64,000 nt of DNA from Levilactobacillus lindianensis (GTDB taxonomy: Bacteria; Bacillota; Bacilli; Lactobacillales; Lactobacillaceae): contig NZ_RHOD01000005.1 in the NCBI RefSeq assembly GCF_003946095.1, positions 59,777 to 123,776 of the forward strand. Reading direction: 5' to 3'. A program made the translations under genes and the position numbers. Below the pieces are notes generated by a model. It made no database searches. It had not been told where the DNA came from and saw nothing but the letters and a program-made list of their open reading frames with translations. Shown here piece by piece: positions 1 to 8,648 of the stretch. Position 1 is the first letter of the stretch. Every line of letters begins with the position of its first letter.

Positions 1-1
1 C

Positions 2-1018
2 ACGTATAATCACTTCAGTTCTGGTTTGAACAACATGCCAGGAGCTATCAATACTTGGTACCAGACTTTGACTGGTGGAACCTATAATCTGACGGATGAC
101 AAGAACACCTTTGATCCAATTAAGAATGTTGTCTCAGGTATTCAGGACGCGCAGACCGGGGAATTCGATCCAACGGATAGTCTCTTCCTCTATGCTTATG
201 GTGCCGGTAAGGTCTACTACGGTGAACCAGATCCAACCTTTACGTCAGACCAACTGATCAGTTGGTTAGGCAGTCAACAGGATGTTTCATCCCAGTTTCA
301 GAGACAAGCGACGACTGATGACCCGTTTGGCTTTAACTTAGTTGCTAGCAAGGATGTTAAGCCTGGAACTTACACCATGGGTGTGGTTAACGACAAGTAC
401 AATAACGGAGGCTACATTGCCTTCATTACCTTCAAGATTACACGTGACGCATCGGTTGATCCGGAGACACCAGTTGATCCAGGTACCCCAGTCGATCCCG
501 TTCAGACAGGGACCATTACCATCGTTAACGTCGATCAAGATGGCAAGACCTTGAGCACCAAGACCTTGACGGGGACCGCTGGAGATACCTACACGGCAAC
601 TGCCGACAAGTTAGATGGTTACCAGTTGACCAGTCCCGCTAGTGTTACCGGAACCTATACCCAGTCTGGATCAACGATTACCTTTACCTATGCCGCCGTT
701 ACTAATGGTGGGGATGGCGATAAGGTCGTTGTGACGCCAGACAAGCCGGGTAAGCAGACGGACAACCAGCAAACGCCAACCCACAAGGGTGGTCAGGCGG
801 CAACTGTCACTGCTAAGTCGACTGGTAAGGTTCAAAGCCTTGGGACGAGTCATGTAGCCCAAGCTCATCAACAACAGTTAGCATCATCTGCGCAGACGAC
901 TAATGCAACCACGTTGCCACAAACGAATGAACACCGGACGGCAGCTACCTGGGGATTAGCCTTATTGGGCACGGTTCTCAGTCTCGGTGGGCTGGCCTTA
1001 CGGCGGAAGCAAGACTAA
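2..1018 (+). CDS. LPXTG-anchored MucBP surface protein, 5' end outside the window
   Basis: The reading frame is open from base 2, so the start codon lies upstream and only the C-terminal part is seen. It begins with an extracellular region closely related to the middle of the next gene (shared pattern WYQ-L-G-TYNL, FGFNL-AS, GGYIAFITFKIT), followed by a PVDPGTPVDP linker, one MucBP-type domain (from GTITIVNVDQDGK to TITFTYA), a polar Thr/Gln-rich stretch, the sortase motif LPQTNE, a hydrophobic segment and an RRKQD tail. MucBP domains are associated with binding to mucus glycoproteins; the sortase motif implies covalent linkage to peptidoglycan. It is followed by a terminator and is the first of five surface-protein genes in a row. 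The internal TTG at 26 is not a real start because coding continues upstream. Confidence 0.9.
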   Translation, partial: TYNHFSSGLNNMPGAINTWYQTLTGGTYNLTDDKNTFDPIKNVVSGIQDAQTGEFDPTDSLFLYAYGAGKVYYGEPDPTFTSDQLISWLGSQQDVSSQFQRQATTDDPFGFNLVASKDVKPGTYTMGVVNDKYNNGGYIAFITFKITRDASVDPETPVDPGTPVDPVQTGTITIVNVDQDGKTLSTKTLTGTAGDTYTATADKLDGYQLTSPASVTGTYTQSGSTITFTYAAVTNGGDGDKVVVTPDKPGKQTDNQQTPTHKGGQAATVTAKSTGKVQSLGTSHVAQAHQQQLASSAQTTNATTLPQTNEHRTAATWGLALLGTVLSLGGLALRRKQD

Positions 1019-1031
1019 TTGTATCAATTCG

Positions 1032-1060
1032 AAAGGATCAGCCATGCTGGTCCTTTTTCT
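1032..1060 (+). terminator. Intrinsic terminator after the first surface-protein gene
   Basis: Arms AAAGGATCAGC and GCTGGTCCTTT around a 3-nt loop form an 11-bp stem with one G-T pair, followed by a T-rich run. Confidence 0.85.
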
Positions 1061-1121
1061 TTAGGTCGAATTTTAGTATGTTTAGTCACCGAATTAGTTG
1101 CTGCCAATAAACGATTCTATC

Positions 1122-1149
1122 TTGAACTTATTGTGGGGTGACCTACAAT
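1122..1149 (+). promoter_or_regulatory. Possible promoter with a long structured 5' UTR for the gene at 1350
   Basis: TTGAAC (1122-1127), 16-bp spacer, TACAAT (1144-1149). The 331-bp gap 1019-1349 holds, besides the terminator, this promoter and about 190 nt of leader with several short inverted repeats (TTACCACA/TGTGGTAA at 1163-1190; GAGAAC/GTTCTC just before the ribosome binding site). No ORF worth calling is present in the leader. Confidence 0.45.
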
Positions 1150-1349
1150 GAAGTTAAAGGGGTTACCACACTTCGACTAATTTGTGGTAATTCAAGTTTA
1201 TGAGACCAAGGGAACTCACAAAAAGGGGTGCTTGGCAGTGACTTGCCAGCGTGACTAGTAGACTGACGGTCCGTAGAAAGGTTCGTAATTGAACGTTTAG
1301 CGAGAACGGGTTGTGACGAACAGGTTGTTCTCCAGGGAGGAGCACGATT

Positions 1350-3533
1350 ATGCGTCAATTAAATTTAGGTGAAACCAAGGAACACTACAAGAGTTATAAG
1401 GCAGGCAAGCGCTGGGTTTACGCTTGTCTCACGGTTGCGGCACTTGGTTTGGGTGCTATGGGAGCTACAAATACTGCTAACGCGGCTACGAGTGCTGATC
1501 CGGCAGTCGAAACGACGCAGAGTGGCGAACGGTCGGCAACGCCGGATGACGTTGTGCCTGTGAAGACAGATGCTGAAACAGTGGCACTAGGAACGAAACC
1601 AGCAGTAACGCCTGCTCCGGCCAAGAGCGACACTGATCCGGTCAACCAAGACCAACCAGAAAAGCCGTCAGTTACGACGCCAGGACCAACAAAAACAACT
1701 GATCCGACGACATCTGAAAAAGAGGATCACCCGCAAGAACCAGAAACACCAGTCGTTACCAATGGGTCGGTTCAGGGGATGTCTCGGATGGCAAAGATCA
1801 CCCCACGGGAGACCACACCCAGTGTTGTCGGTCAGGACGCCTCGAAATGGATGCCCGATGCAGGTCTACGGACTTGGGTCGAAGGTAATTTGACACGGAG
1901 CCCGGGCGTTTTTGAGAACGTGACGGATGCCAATTTGTCGACATATCTGGATCATAATTTAATCCTGGATACTGGGGACTCTAGTTACCCCGCAGCTACT
2001 GGCGTGGCCTCATTTGAGGGCTTACAATACTTTACGAATCTGACCTCGTTTGCGGCAACGAATCAACAGATTCCGGCATCCATTCTGCCAGACTTTTCCT
2101 TTGCCCCCAATCTGCGGTTCTTTACTTACTTTGGTGACAGCCAACACTTGACGGATGCTGCGCAATTTATGAAAGACCACTTGAGCCAAAACACAGCCCT
2201 GACGAATTTGGGCCTTAACTATAGCCTCCAAGGAAGTTTTCCAGACTTGTCTGCTTATCAAAAGCTAGAGACTATTAACTTTAGTAATAATCAGTTGACG
2301 GGAACCTTGCCCGATCTGGGGAATCTACCGGTTCTGGACCGTCTCAACTTGGAGAATAATCAACTGTCGGGAACGTTGCCTAACTTTGGAGATTGGCCGG
2401 TGTTAGATCAGTTGGATATTTCCAATAATGACTTCAGTGGGGCACTACCAGACTTGAAAAACTTGAAGGTCTCGGATTTCCGGGAATACTATAACCGTCT
2501 GTCTTCGGGATTACTCACCTTCTATAATGACAACGGCCAAGCCGGCGATAATTATAGTTGGTATCAGTTCTTAAACGGCAAGACTTATAACTTGGTTGGA
2601 CCAGATCAAACCTTTGATCCCTTAACCGGTGTGGTTGCGGGGATTCAAGACATGAAGACTGGCCAGATCGATCCCGACGAGAGCTTTATCACCTATGGCT
2701 TCTCTAATGGGGCCTGGATTGTTTCGGGTGACTTGAATGACGCTGATAGCAAAGCCGACTTTTTAACTTGGGCGGCCGGTCAGCCGAGCGCAACCGCCAA
2801 CTTTGTTAAGGTGGCGGATCCTACGAATCCATTAGGATTTAACCTGATTGCTAGTCTGGATACACCAGCTGGGAGTTACACGCTGGGGATTATGAATCAG
2901 AGTTACGACAATGACCTCGGCGGATACGTTGGCTTTATCACCTTCAAGATTACCCATGATGCGCCGGTCACACCGGTCACACCAGTAGATCCCACACCGA
3001 GTCAGCAGACCGGAACGGTCACTGTTGTTGAAGTTAATCAGCAAGGGAAGGTCTTACATCAACGGACGATGACGGGAACCGTTGGCGATAGATACACTGC
3101 ACAAGCTGATCAATTGGCTGGCTACAAGCTTAAGGGCAAGGCCAGTGTTAGTGGAACTTACACCACCGCGGGTGATACGGTTACCTTTACCTATACTGTG
3201 GGTGATAGCGGTAATGACGGTGATCACGTCGTGTCAGACAAGCCGGTAACCCCATCGAAGAAAGGGCAGCAGGCAGCGCTTAAGTCCGATGATGGACAAG
3301 CGGCAGGGATCGCAACGCTAGCAAAGTCGGCTAAGGCAACACCGGCTGTTAAGGCAACGAAGGCCAGTGTGACGCCGTTAAGTACCCAGCGGTCGGGTGA
3401 ACCAGCCCAGAGTCACCAGGCAGTTAGCTTGCCACAGACCAATGAACAGCGGAAACTTTCACCAATCGTTTTGGGATTGGTAACGTTACTGACAACGTTG
3501 GGATTAGGTGGCTGGTTACGCCGTCACAATTAG
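1350..3533 (+). CDS. LPXTG surface protein with KxYKxGKxW signal, plant-like LRRs and MucBP domain
   Basis: 727 aa. The N-terminus carries the KxYKxGKxW signal motif (KSYKAGKRW, residues 14-22) and a hydrophobic export segment ending near residue 45 in ANA. A Pro/Thr/Lys-rich low-complexity stretch follows (about 45-160), then a folded region with three to four leucine-rich repeats of the pattern N-QL-GTLPD-- (about 285-395), a domain shared with the upstream gene (about 400-540), one MucBP domain (about 550-620), and LPQTN at 694 with membrane anchor and RRHN tail. Start chosen at ATG 1350 because AGGGAGG lies 8 bp upstream and the signal motif starts near it. KxYKxGKxW signals are known from large adhesins, often exported by the accessory Sec system; none of its components is in the window. 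Function is inferred to be adhesion. Confidence 0.92.
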   Translation: MRQLNLGETKEHYKSYKAGKRWVYACLTVAALGLGAMGATNTANAATSADPAVETTQSGERSATPDDVVPVKTDAETVALGTKPAVTPAPAKSDTDPVNQDQPEKPSVTTPGPTKTTDPTTSEKEDHPQEPETPVVTNGSVQGMSRMAKITPRETTPSVVGQDASKWMPDAGLRTWVEGNLTRSPGVFENVTDANLSTYLDHNLILDTGDSSYPAATGVASFEGLQYFTNLTSFAATNQQIPASILPDFSFAPNLRFFTYFGDSQHLTDAAQFMKDHLSQNTALTNLGLNYSLQGSFPDLSAYQKLETINFSNNQLTGTLPDLGNLPVLDRLNLENNQLSGTLPNFGDWPVLDQLDISNNDFSGALPDLKNLKVSDFREYYNRLSSGLLTFYNDNGQAGDNYSWYQFLNGKTYNLVGPDQTFDPLTGVVAGIQDMKTGQIDPDESFITYGFSNGAWIVSGDLNDADSKADFLTWAAGQPSATANFVKVADPTNPLGFNLIASLDTPAGSYTLGIMNQSYDNDLGGYVGFITFKITHDAPVTPVTPVDPTPSQQTGTVTVVEVNQQGKVLHQRTMTGTVGDRYTAQADQLAGYKLKGKASVSGTYTTAGDTVTFTYTVGDSGNDGDHVVSDKPVTPSKKGQQAALKSDDGQAAGIATLAKSAKATPAVKATKASVTPLSTQRSGEPAQSHQAVSLPQTNEQRKLSPIVLGLVTLLTTLGLGGWLRRHN

Positions 3534-3560
3534 TTTTATAGATGCTTAAATTGAATCTGG

Positions 3561-3595
3561 AAAAGGACGCGCTCAAACGGGCACGTCCTTTTTTG
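3561..3595 (+). terminator. Intrinsic terminator
   Basis: AAAAGGACG ... CGTCCTTTTTT hairpin directly after the 1350-3533 gene. Confidence 0.85.
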
Positions 3596-3802
3596 AACCG
3601 ATCACGACCCCCAGTGACGGCTTAAAAGGTAATTGGTTAGGCCTGTTCAGCATACTATGAACTGTTTATCTTATACTAGATTTTTTCGATCAGATAGGCT
3701 ATACTGCGCGTACACGAAAGTCGTGATGATTAATTATCATTTTCATAATAAAAACGCTGAATTTATGCGCTTATTATGAAATGAATTTTAGGAGGAAACA
3801 GG

Positions 3803-6070
3803 ATGTATTGGGGAGAAAAGGAAGGGTTTAAGCTAACGTCTAATCGTGGTAAGGGGTGGTTGATGACCGTCGCCATCCTTTCGAGCCTAGGGAGTTCGGT
3901 CGGCACGCCACTCGTGGGGCATGCGGCGACGTCAGCGACGACGGTGCAACAGGAGAGTGCGAGCGCGGCTTCTGGAGCTGCCACTACGACGGCAAGTAGT
4001 GAGGCTGTCACGGCCGAATCAGCCGAAGACACGGTTACGACGGCTACTGAGGAGCCGGCTGATAGTACAACTGAGGAGAGCGGTGAAGCCGACACAACCA
4101 GCGACGATAGTTCGGTGGAAAAGACGAGTGACCCGGCAGATGTTCAGACCGACAAGCCACGGCAACGCAAAAAAGAAAGCGAATCCATCGATCAATGGAT
4201 GCCCAATAAAAGATTACAACGGGCCGTTTTATATCAGCTTCAAAACTTATCACCAGTGCCAGATGACGAGCCAACTTGGAATTCCGTTGCGGATATTACC
4301 AAGGAGGATATGAAGCGCCTCAAGGGGATTTATGTGGGAGCCTTGGGTGGTGAAGATGGCGAATCAACTTACAATCCTGATGGATCGGAATATTCAATCG
4401 AAGGCATTGAGTACGCGACAAATTTAGAAACCGTGGACTTTGGTGGTGGCGGGATGAGCGATGGCCCGCAGCAAATGTTTGGGAACCTCGTAGATATTTC
4501 GCCATTGGCCAAGCTGACCAAGCTCACAACGGTGCTCTTGCAGAATAACCAGATTGAGGATATTTCACCATTAGCCAATCTGAAGAATGTGACCTGGTTG
4601 GACCTGACCTTTAACCATATTTCAGACTTCTCGCCGTTAAAGGGGATAAGTTACGAGACGAGCCAGTTCCGTTTTCAATATCTTGAACGTCGGAACCCCA
4701 TTATAGTGGATGGAAAGACCCGGAAGGCTCATATTAATTCTGGTATTAAGCTCCAAGATGGCACGTTTGCTCAAAACCCAGTTGCCAAAAATGTGACGGC
4801 TTGGCATTATTACGCAGATGAGGATGAGGATAAAACGTTCCAATTTTACGCTAAAGGAGGCGAGTTGACCGGAGATGCCGAGGGTGGTCTCGACTTTTCA
4901 GAGATTAAGGATCAAGAGCCAGGGATTACTGGCCCGGGCGTCATTCCCTTGCCTGATAAGTATTATCTCAATGCGCAGTATGTGACCGATGATGGCAATT
5001 ACGCCTTCTTGTTGATGCAACCTTACAGGCTGGGAGATGTTGCCGCGCCGGTTACGGTGCAGTACCACGATGAAAATGGCCAAGAGGTCGCACCGGATGC
5101 GGCACCGCTGGAGGGGATGCTGGGGGAAACCTATACGGCGAAACCAATCGATATTCCTGGCTATGATCTGGTGAAGAGCCCTGAGAATGCCCAAGGAACC
5201 TTTGGTAAGGACCCGATTACGGTGACGTTTACCTACAAGAAACAAGCCGTGAAGTCGACGGTTGAGGTGCTCTACCAGGATGAAAAGGGCCAGGCGATTG
5301 CCGAGCCAACGACTTTAGACGGGGAGGTGGGCCAGCCGTATACCACTGAACCCGCAAGTATCGTGAATTACGAGTTGATTGAAACACCGAAGAACGCCAC
5401 GGGAACGTACGGTAAAGAGCCAACGACGGTCATCTACCGTTATCGTAAGGCGGAACCAGTGGTGACGAAGCACAAGGTGACGGTTCACTATCAAGATGAA
5501 GCGGGAAAGGACTTACACGTAGACACTGTGTTAACTGGCCTACCTGGGGAAGCCTACCAAACGGAAGCCTTGGTGATTGACGGCTATAAGCTGGTCAAGA
5601 CTATCGGCCAGTCAACCGGGACCTATGGCGAAGCTGATCTTGAGATCACTTATGTTTACGCACCAATTTCGACCGGTGGGGATGGTGATGGTGGCGTGAC
5701 GCCACCGATCACGACACCGACGGATCCCCAACCACCGGTGAATCCAGTTGATCCACAGAATCCGGACGGGGGCCTTGATCCGGATGAAACAACGGATACC
5801 GAGGATCCCAATCAGCCGGGTTCAGATAACGCTGGTTCCGAGTCGGTTTCTGGCGGGGATGGCGATATGGTCACAGGAGAAGAATCCGGTCAGATTGGCA
5901 GTACGTCCTCCGTGGGGCCAGCGACCAGCTGGAGTGATTATGATGACGCAACGCCAAGCCACACTTTTGGCTTGCCACAGACCAATGAACAACGGACGAT
6001 TGCAGCCTGGCTGGGTGGTGTGCTCCTGTTGGGCAGTCTTTGGGGCTGGTGGGGTCGCCGCCGGCATTAA
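3803..6070 (+). CDS. Internalin-like LRR / triple MucBP LPXTG surface protein
   Basis: 755 aa. The ATG at 3803 is preceded by AGGAGGA (3790-3796). The signal region differs from its neighbours: instead of a clean KxYKxGKxW it reads FKLTSNRGKGW, as if two residues were inserted, followed by a hydrophobic segment ending in GHAATS. After an Ala/Thr/Glu-rich low-complexity stretch (about 45-120) come a folded cap (IDQWMPNK...), two to three internalin-type leucine-rich repeats (pattern DISPLA-L--L--L-L--N-I, about 220-280), an Ig-like or jelly-roll region, three MucBP repeats (about 415-480, 487-550, 555-620), a Pro/Gly/Asp-rich wall stretch and LPQTNE at 724 with anchor and GRRRH tail. It is paralogous to the next gene in the LRR part. 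Likely an adhesin bound to the wall; ligand unknown. Confidence 0.92.
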   Translation: MYWGEKEGFKLTSNRGKGWLMTVAILSSLGSSVGTPLVGHAATSATTVQQESASAASGAATTTASSEAVTAESAEDTVTTATEEPADSTTEESGEADTTSDDSSVEKTSDPADVQTDKPRQRKKESESIDQWMPNKRLQRAVLYQLQNLSPVPDDEPTWNSVADITKEDMKRLKGIYVGALGGEDGESTYNPDGSEYSIEGIEYATNLETVDFGGGGMSDGPQQMFGNLVDISPLAKLTKLTTVLLQNNQIEDISPLANLKNVTWLDLTFNHISDFSPLKGISYETSQFRFQYLERRNPIIVDGKTRKAHINSGIKLQDGTFAQNPVAKNVTAWHYYADEDEDKTFQFYAKGGELTGDAEGGLDFSEIKDQEPGITGPGVIPLPDKYYLNAQYVTDDGNYAFLLMQPYRLGDVAAPVTVQYHDENGQEVAPDAAPLEGMLGETYTAKPIDIPGYDLVKSPENAQGTFGKDPITVTFTYKKQAVKSTVEVLYQDEKGQAIAEPTTLDGEVGQPYTTEPASIVNYELIETPKNATGTYGKEPTTVIYRYRKAEPVVTKHKVTVHYQDEAGKDLHVDTVLTGLPGEAYQTEALVIDGYKLVKTIGQSTGTYGEADLEITYVYAPISTGGDGDGGVTPPITTPTDPQPPVNPVDPQNPDGGLDPDETTDTEDPNQPGSDNAGSESVSGGDGDMVTGEESGQIGSTSSVGPATSWSDYDDATPSHTFGLPQTNEQRTIAAWLGGVLLLGSLWGWWGRRRH

Positions 6071-6137
6071 GGTGTTTGAAAGATGACGACACTGCCCATA
6101 AAACTGGGAAAGTAGCAGTAATGAGACTAATTTTTTG

Positions 6138-6180
6138 AAAAGGACGATTATTACCAATTCGAGGTAATAATCGTCCTTTT
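6138..6180. terminator. Strong bidirectional terminator
   Basis: A perfect 18-bp stem (arms 6138-6155 and 6163-6180, 7-nt loop) flanked by A-rich and T-rich ends. Confidence 0.9.
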
Positions 6181-6242
6181 CAACGATCATTATTCCATGA
6201 AAACGTATAGGCCTTGTTTATTTTATAAAAACTAGTGATCTC

Positions 6243-6270
6243 TTGATTTAACAGCGTTCTCGGGTATAAT
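6243..6270 (+). promoter_or_regulatory. Promoter of the surface-protein gene at 6351
   Basis: TTGATT (6243-6248), 16-bp spacer, TATAAT (6265-6270); about 75 nt leader to the ATG. Confidence 0.7.
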
Positions 6271-6350
6271 GAAGGTAGAAACTTATCCAAACAACAAAAT
6301 GTGTAACATTACAAAACTTAAGTCGATTGTCCACTAGGGAGGACGACATC

Positions 6351-8456
6351 ATGAGTAAACATATCGGGGAAATGAAGACACATTACAAGAGTTATAAGGC
6401 AGGGAAACGCTGGGTTTACGCCAGCATTACTGTTATTGCTTTAGGGGTGGGCATGGCGGTTGCGCCTAGTGCCCACGCGGCAACGGTAACTGATCCCACA
6501 GATAAGACGGAGATGGTCACTGATAACGATGTCGATGAACAATCAGGCGTCCAGTCGAATACAACGGAAAAACAAACGCCAGATAGTGTTGATCCTGAGT
6601 CGGTTAATCCAGAAAAGGTGACGACCCCTAATAAAAAGGCGACATCGGATTCAACCAACAAGACACCAGAAAAAACGACACCGGTTACGCCAGCTCCTGA
6701 AAAAGGTACAAGTGAGGCAGACGATGAAAAGGTAGAAGAAACCACGACGCCGAAGTCGACAGTTCGGCCCCAGTCACGGATGATGGCGACTCCCGTTGTT
6801 GCAACGCCACAGGCTGCGGTTCCAGCCGATACTTCGATTGATACCTGGATGCCCAATAAGACGTTGCAGAAAATTGTTTTGATGGATCTTCAGGCTCAAA
6901 ACAAGGACCGCACTTGGGAGAGTGTCGATGACATTACGCAAGATGACATGCTACTGTTGAAAATGATTCAGGCGGATGGCGGTCCAGTCGCCAACGGCAT
7001 GAACACCTATATTGATGGTCACACGGCATTTTCTCTTGAGGGCCTACAGTATGCCAAAAATCTAACATATTTAGACTTGGAAGGTAACGAAGGCTATCCA
7101 GGAATGCTACGTGGAGACATTGTTGATCTCAGCCCAGTTAAGGATTTAACCAAGCTAACTGGAGTTAATGTCCAGTTCAACCGAATTCAAGATATTTCAC
7201 CGTTGGAAAACTTAACAGATCTGACGGAACTCGACCTCGCTTATAATTCAATTATTGACTTTACGCCATACAGTAAATTCAAAAAGTTATGGATTTACTC
7301 GACGGCCTATCAACAGCTGATCTTGCCACCAATTGCGTTGAAACCGGGTGAAGATTACCATATGGCAATTAGTCCATCAACGCCGACCGGAAGGATTGAC
7401 TTAATCCCCTATACGGATGCCCATTACGATGAACATACATCATGGGTGGCTGGTAACCCAATGAAGCTGGGATGGCGGATTTACTTCCCAGCCGGTGACG
7501 CAACTTCGGATGGCAATGGTGGCTTGAACTTTACGAATATTCCGGCACAAAAACCCGGGATTACCGTCTATCCGGATGCCGATTGGGTCAAGATTTACCC
7601 AATGGACAATTACTATTACATGATTGGCCATTATGACCAAGGGGCATATGATTTAATGGTCATTCAGCCCTACACGATGGCAGTTACGGCGGCCGCTGTG
7701 ACCGTCTCCTACCAGGATGAATCTGGCAAGCAACTCAGTCCCACCACGACCTTAGCACAAGGTAGTGTGGGGGATGCCTATACCACGACACCGATTGATA
7801 TTGAGGGCTATAAGCTCCTCACCACACCGACTAATGCTACAGGAACGTATGGTACGGACCCAATCAACGTGGTCTACACCTACAAAGCCGTTGAGAAACC
7901 AGTTGGTCCAACACCAACCCCAACCGAAACGGGAACCGTGACGGTAGTCAGTGTTGATCAGTCTGGAAAGGTTCTTAGCCAGACAACTCAAACCGGGACA
8001 GTCGGTGACAGCTACGCGATTACGGCACCGGAAATTGAAGGATATCAGGTTACGGGTAATAACAGTGCCACGGGGACGTATACCACAGCCGGTCAAACCG
8101 TGACGTTCACGTATGCTGAAGTCACGACTGGTGGTGGGGGAGCGACAATTAACCCCGAACCAGAAAAGCCGGTGAAACCCGGCAAGCCAGGTCAATCCGA
8201 CAAGCCGGGCCAACCCGGTAAGTTGCCAGTGACCTCAGGTGGCACTGCGGACAAGGTTGTGAGCACAGCCAAGGTATCCGGTCAGACACCAGTAACTGGT
8301 GGTCAGGCAACTAAATTAGCCGCACCGGTTCAAGCAACCAAGGCAGAGACTACTTTGCCACAAACCACTGACAAGGCGGTTTCACCTTTACTGGGACTAC
8401 TCCTATTACTTGGCACTAGTGTCACAGGACTGTTCTTCAGACGTAAACGCAACTAA
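6351..8456 (+). CDS. KxYKxGKxW / internalin-like LRR / MucBP LPXTG surface protein
   Basis: 701 aa from ATG 6351, which has AGGGAGGAC 7 bp upstream; an in-frame TTG at 6327 lies before that site and is rejected. Residues about 13-21 read KSYKAGKRW, followed by an export segment ending SAHAA. A Thr/Pro/Glu-rich stretch (to about 150) leads to a cap domain (IDTWMPNK) and internalin-type repeats (VDLSPVKDL, ISPLENL, about 230-310) that match the upstream paralogue closely. Two MucBP-like domains follow (about 445-510 and 525-590), then Gly/Pro/Lys repeats (KPGKPGQSDKPGQPGK) and LPQTT at 669 with anchor and RRKRN tail. Note LPQTT rather than LPQTN: still a valid sortase A motif. Likely adhesin. 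Confidence 0.92.
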   Translation: MSKHIGEMKTHYKSYKAGKRWVYASITVIALGVGMAVAPSAHAATVTDPTDKTEMVTDNDVDEQSGVQSNTTEKQTPDSVDPESVNPEKVTTPNKKATSDSTNKTPEKTTPVTPAPEKGTSEADDEKVEETTTPKSTVRPQSRMMATPVVATPQAAVPADTSIDTWMPNKTLQKIVLMDLQAQNKDRTWESVDDITQDDMLLLKMIQADGGPVANGMNTYIDGHTAFSLEGLQYAKNLTYLDLEGNEGYPGMLRGDIVDLSPVKDLTKLTGVNVQFNRIQDISPLENLTDLTELDLAYNSIIDFTPYSKFKKLWIYSTAYQQLILPPIALKPGEDYHMAISPSTPTGRIDLIPYTDAHYDEHTSWVAGNPMKLGWRIYFPAGDATSDGNGGLNFTNIPAQKPGITVYPDADWVKIYPMDNYYYMIGHYDQGAYDLMVIQPYTMAVTAAAVTVSYQDESGKQLSPTTTLAQGSVGDAYTTTPIDIEGYKLLTTPTNATGTYGTDPINVVYTYKAVEKPVGPTPTPTETGTVTVVSVDQSGKVLSQTTQTGTVGDSYAITAPEIEGYQVTGNNSATGTYTTAGQTVTFTYAEVTTGGGGATINPEPEKPVKPGKPGQSDKPGQPGKLPVTSGGTADKVVSTAKVSGQTPVTGGQATKLAAPVQATKAETTLPQTTDKAVSPLLGLLLLLGTSVTGLFFRRKRN

Positions 8457-8463
8457 AATACTA

Positions 8464-8496
8464 GAGGATCGCGACGTTGGTCGTGATCCTCTTTTT
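8464..8496 (+). terminator. Intrinsic terminator
   Basis: GAGGATCGCGAC / GTCGTGATCCTC stem with a GTTG loop and T5 tail. Confidence 0.88.
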
Positions 8497-8551
8497 AGTG
8501 AGCTTATAGGAAGATAATTGTACGACTTAATCAACACGCCATTAATTAGTT

Positions 8552-8579
8552 TTGGACAAAAATAATTTTAAAATAGCAT
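8552..8579 (+). promoter_or_regulatory. Possible promoter of the surface-protein gene at 8649
   Basis: TTGGAC (8552-8557), 16-bp A/T-rich spacer, TAGCAT (8574-8579). Confidence 0.4.
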
Positions 8580-8648
8580 TGAATTCTGACTGTACCAGGG
8601 TGAGAATGGAAGGTGAATACTGCTAGGAAAGGTAGGGATTTAATCGAT

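Noticed and set aside
5822..6190. 122-codon minus-strand frame
   Set aside because: Runs through the bidirectional terminator at 6138-6180 and the end of the surface-protein gene; cannot be a normal gene.
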